From assembly GCA_964196565.1 (NCBI GenBank), contig CAXMUH010000037.1, positions 1 through 52,958 of the forward strand: 52,958 nt of DNA, read 5' to 3'. Below are positions 26,034-33,631 of the stretch, in pieces. A program made the position numbers and the translations under genes. The DNA comes from 2-12-FULL-42-15 sp964196565 (GTDB taxonomy: Bacteria > Pseudomonadota > Gammaproteobacteria > Coxiellales > Coxiellaceae). The notes beneath the pieces were generated by a model, which saw only the letters and a list, made by a program, of their open reading frames with translations, ran no database searches and was not told the origin of the DNA. The number at the start of each line of letters is the position of its first letter. Within the stretch, counting starts at the first letter, position 1.

Positions 26034-27329
26034 TTATTTTTTAATTAATGAGCTAATTCTTCTGAACTTTTTATCAAGTGGTGGCGCTTGATAGTTAAAG
26101 TAATTAAAATTTGGGGGAATAACATTCATTTTCTGACATAGCTCTATAAACGATTGGGTTACGAATTGTTTCACTTGTAAGTTTATAGGGTCAATATAAA
26201 CGTTAATCTCATTCGTTGAAATTTGCTCAATTTGATATGCATTTACATTAACCGATTTTAATAAAAAAATTCGTCGAATAAAGTCAGGGAAAAGATTAAC
26301 TTTATTCCCACTATGATCAATCAGTTTAATGATGTCATCGCATCTTCCCTCAATTTTTTCAATTCGTTGGAGCACGCTACCACAAGTACAAGGCGTTAAG
26401 CTTAAGGTTAAAATATCATCTAATAAATATCGAACGATTGGCTGTGTGGATCTTCTAAAATCAGTTATGATTGGCATAAATCGATTACTATCTTTATCCA
26501 GCCATTCTTTTTCAATATAAATATTGTCTTCATTTAAGTGCATATTGCCTTGCTCGCAAGTGGTTGCTAGAAATCCTTCAGTACACTGATAAATCTCGCT
26601 TAATGTAAGATTAAAGGTGCTTTCAATAAACTTCTTGTTAGATGCTTCCAAAGTCTCTGCACATGAAATAATCTTTTTGGGGTTGATGGTGATACTCTTT
26701 CCTTGCGCTTGTGCGATGAGTGTTAGTACTCGAGCTGGAGCCACGATAATTGTTGGGTTAAGCGCCATCAATGCATTTAATAAGTCATCAAATGGTTTGA
26801 ACAGGTCAAAAAAGTGAAAAGAGATTCTGCTGCTGGTTACCGAAGAGTATAGGTTATTATCCGCTCTTAAAAATAGCGCGATCTTTTCTTTTTTGCAAAT
26901 ATTTGGTAACAGTTTAGCTAAAATATAACCGGCCCAAAGAGTTTGTTCTTGTTGTGTGGTAACAAAAACACCGTGTTTTCCACTTGTACCTGAGGAGAGT
27001 CCAACTGAAAACTGTGCCATGTCATGATGAAACTCTCGGTTTTCTTCGTTATACTTTGCCCTCGCCAAGGCATCTTCGAGTTTAATGTGTCGAGTGTTAA
27101 TTTGATCGAATAGTTGCATGTGTTGTTTTTTTTGTATTATTGGAATCGCAGATAAATCTTTATCTACGTACGCTGAGTAATAGGGGGATTGCTTTAATAT
27201 TTTATGCTTAAACTTGAACAATTGCTTTTGCTGCCATTTTTCAAAGGCAGTGCGACTTTTAAATTTACGCCGTTTTGTTCGCAAATAGTGGAAAAGAATA
27301 ATCAACTTCTGCTTGATACGATTAGTCAT
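26034..27329 (-). CDS. PaaK-like adenylate-forming enzyme (F390-synthetase-related)
   Basis: Activates a carboxylate as acyl-AMP. From ATG 27329 (GGAG 9 nt upstream) it is 431 residues; a GTG reading from 27347 is less likely. The phosphate-binding loop LSSGTSGKHG lies at about 111-120. YQCTEGFLATTC (adenine/metal region) and the C-terminal hinge segment VNLFPDFIRR match the phenylacetate-CoA ligase/coenzyme F390 synthetase branch rather than the OleC-type acyl-CoA synthetase branch. The start overlaps the hydrolase stop by 8 nt. Acyl substrate not predictable. Confidence 0.82.
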   Translation of the reverse strand: MTNRIKQKLIILFHYLRTKRRKFKSRTAFEKWQQKQLFKFKHKILKQSPYYSAYVDKDLSAIPIIQKKQHMQLFDQINTRHIKLEDALARAKYNEENREFHHDMAQFSVGLSSGTSGKHGVFVTTQQEQTLWAGYILAKLLPNICKKEKIALFLRADNNLYSSVTSSRISFHFFDLFKPFDDLLNALMALNPTIIVAPARVLTLIAQAQGKSITINPKKIISCAETLEASNKKFIESTFNLTLSEIYQCTEGFLATTCEQGNMHLNEDNIYIEKEWLDKDSNRFMPIITDFRRSTQPIVRYLLDDILTLSLTPCTCGSVLQRIEKIEGRCDDIIKLIDHSGNKVNLFPDFIRRIFLLKSVNVNAYQIEQISTNEINVYIDPINLQVKQFVTQSFIELCQKMNVIPPNFNYFNYQAPPLDKKFRRISSLIKK

Positions 27330-28182
27330 TTTTAATTTCTCCACCACTTAGTCGTTGGAATGTTTCTCGACAATGAGAGGGGATGATTACAACTTTGTCG
27401 TTATTTTGATACAGGTTTCTGATTTTATCTATAGTTTTTAAGTATTCTTTTTTATTATCCATCAGAAGATATGCTAGTGGATGTGGCATTATCTCTTTTT
27501 TATATGCAGCTTCGTTCCATATAGCATCTCCCACCATAAACACTGATTTTGGTAGTTGTTGATAAAGCAAGCCAAAATGTCCTTTAGCGTGTCCTGGTAG
27601 ATCAATAGCTATAAATGATTTATCTGAAAATAGATCGGTACCTTTTTCAAAAGGTTTTAAACTCTTATCCAGCGGGATTGTTTCTAGATCCTCAATAAAA
27701 ATCATTTGTTCTTCAATATGCTCTGGAAGCAAATCAGGTAATAATCCTTTAATAACTCCTTTGTATTTACCTTTGTTTAGGATGTCCTGATAGCCTACTT
27801 TTGAGCAGATGATTTTGACAGAGCTGAATTCTTTAAGTCCTGCAATATGATCCGCATGAAAGTGTGAAATAAAAATATAAGTTATCTCATCTTTAGTAAT
27901 GCCTAGGATTTTTAGCTGCATCACTAAATCCTCTTCAGGCGCTAAGGTAACAGGCGTTGCTAAAGAATAAAACCTTTGTGGCCATGACTTTGTGGCATGA
28001 TAAAAATTGTTATGGTAGCCTGTATCAAATAATATGACACCGTGCTTATGGTGTTTTATAACACTAACCAGGCTGGGAAACTTTGTTTTTTTCCAGGCGC
28101 CATTTTTTATTGCCATCTTTTCTGGGCAGTTACAATGTCCAACTTTAAGTAACTTAAAGTTGTTGTTTATACCAGTTAACAT
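27322..28182 (-). CDS. metallo-beta-lactamase-fold hydrolase (lactonase-like)
   Basis: From ATG 28182 it has 286 residues. Zinc ligands are intact: HFHADH (H107, H109, D111, H112), the later histidine in DLPGHAKGH, the bridging aspartate in MVGDAIWNE, and the C-terminal histidine in IPSHCRE. The architecture resembles N-acyl-homoserine-lactone lactonases and other thioester/lactone hydrolases. A longer reading from 28200 overlaps the reductase gene by 47 nt; the inner ATG has GAGGG 11 nt upstream. In the operon it may hydrolyse a lactone or thioester intermediate. Confidence 0.83.
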   Translation of the reverse strand: MLTGINNNFKLLKVGHCNCPEKMAIKNGAWKKTKFPSLVSVIKHHKHGVILFDTGYHNNFYHATKSWPQRFYSLATPVTLAPEEDLVMQLKILGITKDEITYIFISHFHADHIAGLKEFSSVKIICSKVGYQDILNKGKYKGVIKGLLPDLLPEHIEEQMIFIEDLETIPLDKSLKPFEKGTDLFSDKSFIAIDLPGHAKGHFGLLYQQLPKSVFMVGDAIWNEAAYKKEIMPHPLAYLLMDNKKEYLKTIDKIRNLYQNNDKVVIIPSHCRETFQRLSGGEIKND

Positions 28183-29137
28183 AAGCTTTAATACCCTCAT
28201 TTATAGTATACAATGGACGATAACCTAATTTCGTTAAAGATTTAGTATTATTTAATGTTTGGCTTTTTGCTAATAGATTAAGCCCGTAACGTGTTATTGA
28301 TGGCTCTGATAAATTTAGTAGCTGATGCACGTTGTCTCGCAGCAGTGTAACCTTGTCTGCCAACCAATAGGGCGTTGCTTGATATTTTATGTCCATATTC
28401 ATTTCACTAAATATCATTTGTAAAAGCTTTGTGATTTTGACTGGTTCATGGTTAGTGATGTTATAAGCATCATTATTTGAGTTCTCATTATTGATTGCCA
28501 ATACAATGGCGTGTACTACATTTTTAACATAGGTCACATCTATTTTAGCATTACCATTATTTATAAGTGGAATTTTACCCGATTGTGCACGTTTTAATAG
28601 TCTTGGGAAAATGGTGCTATCATGTTCACCAAAAATCCCTCTAGGTCTTAGGATTACCCATGGTAGAGCATCCGAACACTCTGAGGTCACTATATTTTCA
28701 GCCAAATGTTTTGTCTTCGCATAAGCATTCACAAATCGCTTAGGCAGCAAGGCTTCTTCATGGATGTCGAGTCTGTCTTGGTAATTAAAATATATGCTTG
28801 GGCTAGAGATATGAATTATTTTTTTGCATTGATGCTTCTTACACACCTCGACTATATTTTTTGTTGCTAACACATTATGTTTATAGAATTCTTTGTACGG
28901 CCCCCAAACAGACGAGAGCGCCGCTGAGTGAATAACCGCATCGGCTTCTGAAAAATTCTTTTGTAACTCCGTTTTATCTGTTAGGTCTACGCAACGAAAT
29001 TCAATTCCTTTTTGTTCAAGTAGCTTGCCTTTAGCTTTATTTCTTCCTAATCCTATCACTTGCCATCCAGCATTAGCACAGTGCTCTGATAAATGTCGCC
29101 CAAGAAATCCGGTAGCACCGCTGATGATTATTTTCAT
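28154..29137 (-). CDS. NAD(P)-dependent epimerase/3-beta-HSD-like reductase (OleD-like)
   Basis: A 327-residue extended SDR. The nucleotide motif is GATGFLG (residues 7-13). The active site has Ser in HISSPS (about 111-114) and YAKTK with Y139 and K143. The HSAALSSVWGPYKEF region resembles 3-beta-hydroxysteroid dehydrogenase/OleD enzymes, which reduce 2-alkyl-3-ketoacids. It starts 1 nt after the KAS III stop, so the condensing enzyme and reductase are tightly coupled. Expected role: reduce a beta-keto product of the upstream synthase (inference). Confidence 0.85.
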   Translation of the reverse strand: MKIIISGATGFLGRHLSEHCANAGWQVIGLGRNKAKGKLLEQKGIEFRCVDLTDKTELQKNFSEADAVIHSAALSSVWGPYKEFYKHNVLATKNIVEVCKKHQCKKIIHISSPSIYFNYQDRLDIHEEALLPKRFVNAYAKTKHLAENIVTSECSDALPWVILRPRGIFGEHDSTIFPRLLKRAQSGKIPLINNGNAKIDVTYVKNVVHAIVLAINNENSNNDAYNITNHEPVKITKLLQMIFSEMNMDIKYQATPYWLADKVTLLRDNVHQLLNLSEPSITRYGLNLLAKSQTLNNTKSLTKLGYRPLYTINEGIKAYVNWYKQQL

Positions 29138-29138
29138 A

Positions 29139-30140
29139 TTAATACTCGATTATCATTGCGCCAACGCTTAACCCGGCCCCTGATCCTAACAACATTATTT
29201 TATCTCCTGATTTAAGTTTGTTTGTAATTGCGTGATCTAATGTTATTAATAAAGATGCTGATATTTGATTGCCATGTGTAGCAATAATATCGATAAACTT
29301 ATTTGAATCAATTTTAAGAATCTTTGGCAATAACTTTAATGCAGCGGAGCTTGCCTGGTGTGGAATAATCCAATCAATATCACTGACGCTTAGGTTTACA
29401 CTTGAAAGTAACTGTTCTATAAATTTCGGTAGGATAGAGCGCACCAACTGATAGGCTTTTTTCCCATTCATTTGAAAATAACATAATTCATTATATGGTT
29501 TATCTGTTTTGCTAGGATGTAATTTTGTTCCCCCGCCTGGAATCACGCAATGTGTTAGTCCTTCGGGGTATGTGTTAAATGCCCGGGCTAGTATTTTTTG
29601 TTTGTTTTCAGGTTTAGTCGTACTTAATATAATCGCGCCGCTACCATCACCAAAATTTCCAGCTATTTTTATATCGTTATAGTCTAGCCCAACTGAGGCA
29701 ATTTCGCTTGCAACGATGACGATGTTTTTATATCCGCCTTGTTGAATAAGCTGTGTAGCCACATCAATTGCCATGAGTGATCCAAGGCAAGTCATATTTA
29801 TATCAAATGCAGGGATGTTAGAAGAAGACTTAAGTTTAGCAGCAATATGAGCACCATTATAAGGTATGGCTTGCTCCATGGTTCCGCTGGCTGCGATAAT
29901 ACAGTCTATCTCATCTTTTGTAATAGTTGATTTTTCGAGTGCAGACTCAATGGCCTTTATAGCCATGTCTGATGCACTTTCTTCTCCGGCAAAATGGCGT
30001 AGCTTAATCCCCGTGGTTTTTTCACAGGTACCTGGTTTTAAGCCAAGTTTTAGGTCAAGTTCGCTAGATAACACCTTGATATTAGGAAGGTATTGTCCGG
30101 TGGCATTGATATAAATTTTTTGCTCAGTATTCTCATGCAT
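29139..30140 (-). CDS. beta-ketoacyl synthase III-like condensing enzyme
   Basis: A 333-residue thiolase-fold enzyme with the complete KAS III triad: C118 (NMTCLGS), H261 (IIPHQAS) and N291 (THGNQIS). The glycine-rich C-terminal GSGAGLSVGAM is also present. It differs from housekeeping FabH, for example in GTMEQAIPYNGAHIA, and looks like a secondary-metabolism member (OleA, PqsD or similar). It is the first gene of the minus-strand operon, under a promoter facing away from the helix-turn-helix regulator. Predicted to condense acyl thioesters. Substrates unknown. Confidence 0.88.
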   Translation of the reverse strand: MHENTEQKIYINATGQYLPNIKVLSSELDLKLGLKPGTCEKTTGIKLRHFAGEESASDMAIKAIESALEKSTITKDEIDCIIAASGTMEQAIPYNGAHIAAKLKSSSNIPAFDINMTCLGSLMAIDVATQLIQQGGYKNIVIVASEIASVGLDYNDIKIAGNFGDGSGAIILSTTKPENKQKILARAFNTYPEGLTHCVIPGGGTKLHPSKTDKPYNELCYFQMNGKKAYQLVRSILPKFIEQLLSSVNLSVSDIDWIIPHQASSAALKLLPKILKIDSNKFIDIIATHGNQISASLLITLDHAITNKLKSGDKIMLLGSGAGLSVGAMIIEY

Positions 30141-30173
30141 AGCTTAACTCTTGTGTGCTGATGATTTGTAATG

Positions 30174-30202
30174 ACTATACATAAGTCAGCGGGATGGGTA
30201 AA
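30174..30202 (-). promoter_or_regulatory. sigma70-like promoter for the five-gene biosynthetic operon
   Basis: On the minus strand, TTTACC (30202-30197), a 17-nt spacer and TATAGT (30179-30174) lie 34 nt before the KAS III start. It sits back to back with the promoter of the divergent regulator. Confidence 0.5.
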
Positions 30203-30217
30203 TAAATAGTCAATAAG

Positions 30218-30245
30218 TTGCATTATTTTACACATTTAGTATACT
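30218..30245 (+). promoter_or_regulatory. sigma70-like promoter for the helix-turn-helix regulator gene
   Basis: TTGCAT (30218-30223), a 16-nt spacer and TATACT (30240-30245) lie 22 nt before the ATG. The short leader carries AGGAGGG. Its upstream edge is 15 bp from the opposite promoter, so one bound regulator could control both. Confidence 0.5.
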
Positions 30246-30267
30246 GTGATGCTACCTAGGAGGGATA

Positions 30268-31002
30268 ATGTCTGAAATTAGTGCACTATTTGATACCTTA
30301 AAGCGTCAGCTTAAAGTGCGAGGCATTACTTATATCGAAGTTTCGCAGTGGTTAGGCTTATCCCATGCTAGTATAAAGCGTATCTTCTCTACTAATGATA
30401 TTTCCCTTGCACGGCTTGAGGTCATTTGCCATAAGATTAATATGAACCTGAGTGACCTGTTGTTATTAATGCAAGATCAGTCAAAGCGAGTCTCACAGCT
30501 TACACTCTTGCAGGAACAACAAATCGTAGCTGATGAGAGACTGTTGTTAATAACCGTGTGTGTGTTAAACCACTGGACCTTGGCTGAGATTCTACATTAT
30601 TACAACTTAAAGAAATCTGACTGCATCTATTACTTAACTCAACTCGATAAACTTAACGTTATTGAGTTATTGCCTAATAATAGAATAAAACGTAATATCG
30701 CCCCAAACTTTGATTGGATTCGAAATGGACCGATTCATAATTTTTTTCAGAGAAACATCAAATCAGAATTTATGAATACTAAGTTTTTGGAAAATAACGA
30801 ACAATTAGTATTTAGAAGTGGTATGTTAAGTGCTGAATCTGCCACTATTATGCGTAGACATATCAACAAATTAACGCAATCGTTTATCGAATTGTCTCAC
30901 GATGATGCAAGTAAGTCGGTAAATGAACTCGATGGCACAGGGCTTTTAATTGCGATTCGTCCTTGGGCGCCCTCGATTTTTGATAAGTATAAAAACATTT
31001 AA
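30268..31002 (+). CDS. XRE-type helix-turn-helix regulator with C-terminal sensing region
   Basis: A 244-residue protein. Residues about 8-65 form a Cro/CI-type helix-turn-helix (RGITYIEVSQWLGLSHASIKRIFS). Residues about 75-130 look like a winged-helix segment (VLNHWTLAEILHYYNLKKSD, then YLTQLDKLNVIELLPNNR). The remaining 110 residues are an uncharacterised domain ending AIRPWAPSIFDKYKNI. A strong AGGAGGG ribosome site precedes the ATG. Its divergent position makes it the likely local regulator of the biosynthetic operon; repressor or activator cannot be told. Confidence 0.85.
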   Translation: MSEISALFDTLKRQLKVRGITYIEVSQWLGLSHASIKRIFSTNDISLARLEVICHKINMNLSDLLLLMQDQSKRVSQLTLLQEQQIVADERLLLITVCVLNHWTLAEILHYYNLKKSDCIYYLTQLDKLNVIELLPNNRIKRNIAPNFDWIRNGPIHNFFQRNIKSEFMNTKFLENNEQLVFRSGMLSAESATIMRRHINKLTQSFIELSHDDASKSVNELDGTGLLIAIRPWAPSIFDKYKNI

Positions 31003-31144
31003 ACAAGAGCATATACCTAGTCAAGATTTTTTTGTTGCGCAAAGCTCGCTAAGACTTATTGTGAAGGCGCGCGCAGAAAAGCGGCGCCGCTCATACAATA
31101 TGTAGGACTCACTTTTTTACACGTCACAAATAATCGACCATAGC

Positions 31145-31645
31145 CTAATCAGATTTCGCTTTTGATTTACGTTCTTTATGTTCTTGCGCCAGCTTCATTC
31201 GCGTTTCTTTACGAATTTTGGCTTCTTCAAAACGTCGTTTTTTTAAGGGTGTGTCGAGTACAAGAGGTTTAACTTTAGTGGGCTTTAAGTTTTCATCGAC
31301 TGCTACGAAAGTAATATAACAAGAATTGGTGTGACGTTCTTGTTGGGTGCGAAGATTTTCAGCCACGACTTTAATGCCGATCTCCATAGAGGAGCGACCT
31401 ACATAATTTATGCTGGCATAACAGGTGACAAGTTCAGAAACATGAATGGGTTCTTTAAAAAAAACCTGATCGACAGATAAGGTCACCACGTATTGACCAG
31501 AATAACGAGCTGCGCAGGCGTAGGCTACTTTATCGAGCAAGTTGAGCAGGTGTCCGCCATGGATATTACCTGCAAAGTTGGCTTTTTCCGGGGTCATTAT
31601 CTCGGACATCACAATGGCCGTATCGTCTTGATCTTCGTGCTTCAT
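31145..31645 (-). CDS. hotdog-fold acyl-CoA thioesterase (YciA-like)
   Basis: A 166-residue single hotdog domain. It has NIHGGHLLNLLDKVAYACA, the conserved N-x-x-G-G-x-x-x-x-x-x-D pattern of YciA/ACOT enzymes, and VDQVFFKEPIHVSELV. A lysine/arginine-rich tail (about 135-166) is typical of this group. It hydrolyses acyl-CoA in the cytosol. It is transcribed in the same direction as the downstream-lying permease gene but separated from it by 33 nt. It is close to the biosynthetic region but convergent with its regulator, so membership in that pathway is uncertain. Confidence 0.9.
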   Translation of the reverse strand: MKHEDQDDTAIVMSEIMTPEKANFAGNIHGGHLLNLLDKVAYACAARYSGQYVVTLSVDQVFFKEPIHVSELVTCYASINYVGRSSMEIGIKVVAENLRTQQERHTNSCYITFVAVDENLKPTKVKPLVLDTPLKKRRFEEAKIRKETRMKLAQEHKERKSKAKSD

Positions 31646-31678
31646 GGCTTCGCCTTACTTATTCTATATTATGTTTTT

Positions 31679-33256
31679 TTAGGTGTGCTTATGTAATTCT
31701 AGCTCATGAATGTAGTTTTCGGTAGTCGCTTGAGGCAGTTTAAATTTGATCGCTAACCACATGATTAACATGCAAAATAGAGCGATTACTGCAAAATCCC
31801 AACCAAAAGGAATAATTTCGTGTCCATGCCCAAAGTTACCAAGATATGAAATTAGGGATAATCCACCGAAATAAGGCCATATCCAAATGGAGGAGCGTAG
31901 ATTCAGTGGCATCTCTTTATCCCCTTGAATAAAAAGTCGATGAATAAATAAAACCGCTAAACCAATAATGAGTGCAATGCTAAGTTTTGAAATAATCTGC
32001 CAGCCGCTCCAGTAGATTAAGAGGGTGCAAATATAAAAAGCTGAAGTTGCCCACACTCTGGCAAGCGGCAAACGAAATGGGCGTTTATGGTCGGGCATTT
32101 GATCACGCAATGCGAGCAAACAAACAGGTCCTGCAGCATAGGTCATTGCCATCAGTGATGTTAAAAAAGTAATCATGCTGTTCCAGCCGGGCAGTGGCGC
32201 AAACATTAACATCCCGATAGTGAAGTTTAACATGATGGCAAAAAGAGGATTGCCTTGGGTTGTTAGTTTTTGAAATATGTTTGGAATGTGGTTGTTTTTA
32301 CTCATGCCATAGATTGAGCGGCTAGCACTGCTGGCATACATTAATGCTGCAGCGAGAGGTCCGACAATGGCGCCAACATAAAGCAGAGGTAATAATGCGG
32401 TTAAGCCATCTTGTTTTAATACAGCAGCCATTGGGCTATTGCCGCCGGATAAGTGAATATGATGCCAGCCGGCTGTTAAGTTATGTGGTGTTATTGAGGA
32501 ATAAAAAGCGAGTTGTAATAAAATATAAATGGTTAGGGTTAGTGCAATCGAGCCAATAATGGCAATCGGTAAAGTGCGGTTTGGATTTTTAGCTTCACCG
32601 GCCATTTCACAAGCTTGTTTAAATCCATTAAATGCAAACACAATGCCGCCGGTTGCAATTGCAGCTAAAACGCCATGCCAACCATAAGGTGAAAATGTGC
32701 TGTTCGCTGGATGAATGGCCTGTTTAAAAGTAAAGAAATGAGCAAGAATTAAGATGGCGATAAAAGAAGGGATAATGATCTTCATCACCGTCATAATATT
32801 ATTACAGCGTAACAGCCAGCGTAGTGAAAAAATATTAATCGCACTCACCACCAACATTAAAATGGCAGCCCAAATATACCCCAAATGAGTGAGTCCGGTG
32901 TGAACATTCAGTAAATGGGGAAAGAAATAGCTTAAATATTGAATTACCGCCTGTACCTCAGTTGGAACGAGGGCGGTGTAGGCAAGCCAAATAATCCACG
33001 AGAACATAAAGCTGACTAGGCTGCCGTGGGTAAATTGGGGTATACGGGCGCTAGATCCGGTAATGGGTAGCATGGTGCACAGTTCGGCAAAGATAAAGGC
33101 AATACAAATCATTGCAGCCCCGCCGATCAGCCATGAAATCGTGGCCGCAGGCCCTGCGAGTTCAGAGGTGTAATAGTTGGCAAAAAGCCATCCTGATCCA
33201 AGGATTGCGCTGACTGAAGTAAACAGTAAGGCAAGGCTTGAGATTGATCTTCGCAT
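31679..33256 (-). CDS. APC-family amino acid permease
   Basis: A 525-residue inner-membrane protein with about 12-14 helices. The first helix contains the substrate-binding signature SAILGSGWLFANYYTSELAGP, the G-S/A-G-x-F/W-like break typical of APC transporters. GGIVFAFNGFKQACEMAGEAKNPNRTLP (helix 6 and following loop) matches the conserved F-x-G-x-E motif region. The family imports amino acids with protons or by exchange. The substrate cannot be read from sequence. Followed by the thioesterase gene 33 nt downstream, possibly cotranscribed. Confidence 0.88.
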   Translation of the reverse strand: MRRSISSLALLFTSVSAILGSGWLFANYYTSELAGPAATISWLIGGAAMICIAFIFAELCTMLPITGSSARIPQFTHGSLVSFMFSWIIWLAYTALVPTEVQAVIQYLSYFFPHLLNVHTGLTHLGYIWAAILMLVVSAINIFSLRWLLRCNNIMTVMKIIIPSFIAILILAHFFTFKQAIHPANSTFSPYGWHGVLAAIATGGIVFAFNGFKQACEMAGEAKNPNRTLPIAIIGSIALTLTIYILLQLAFYSSITPHNLTAGWHHIHLSGGNSPMAAVLKQDGLTALLPLLYVGAIVGPLAAALMYASSASRSIYGMSKNNHIPNIFQKLTTQGNPLFAIMLNFTIGMLMFAPLPGWNSMITFLTSLMAMTYAAGPVCLLALRDQMPDHKRPFRLPLARVWATSAFYICTLLIYWSGWQIISKLSIALIIGLAVLFIHRLFIQGDKEMPLNLRSSIWIWPYFGGLSLISYLGNFGHGHEIIPFGWDFAVIALFCMLIMWLAIKFKLPQATTENYIHELELHKHT

Positions 33257-33631
33257 AAGTGCTCTTAAAATTCCCGTTTATAGTTCAGTTTGCGCACAAT
33301 AAATACCGGTTACTAATTTTTATGTGTTGTATATTACCATATTTGTTATCAACAATAACCCAATAAGATTAATAATTGAGTAATTCACCCAATATGAAAG
33401 ATGAAAAACCACTTTTTTGTTACCGGAGCTTTATTAGATTTTAAACGCTCGATACTATAGTGGCTAAAAGCATTTCAGGCAATACCTCAGTTGTAAAAAT
33501 TAACAGCAGAACATTAAATCTCGATTAAATTAATTGCGGCGAATTGGATGAAGCATGGCAGGCAATTATTTTTTAAGTGCGCTAAAATACCCCCTCAATT
33601 TTCTGATGTAATAAATTTACTGGGATAAAAA
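33257..33631. other. 375-bp gap between permease and polA; no gene seen
   Basis: AT-rich region between divergent genes. It must contain both promoters. A TAAAAT box at 33583-33588 is a weak candidate for polA, but there is no convincing -35. No ORF with a ribosome site, no RNA gene and no repeat shared with the families above was found. Confidence 0.5.

Noticed and set aside
24868..30140. Canonical OleABCD olefin cluster
   Set aside because: There is no alpha/beta hydrolase OleB and the adenylating enzyme is PaaK-like, not OleC-like. Only the condensing enzyme and reductase fit.
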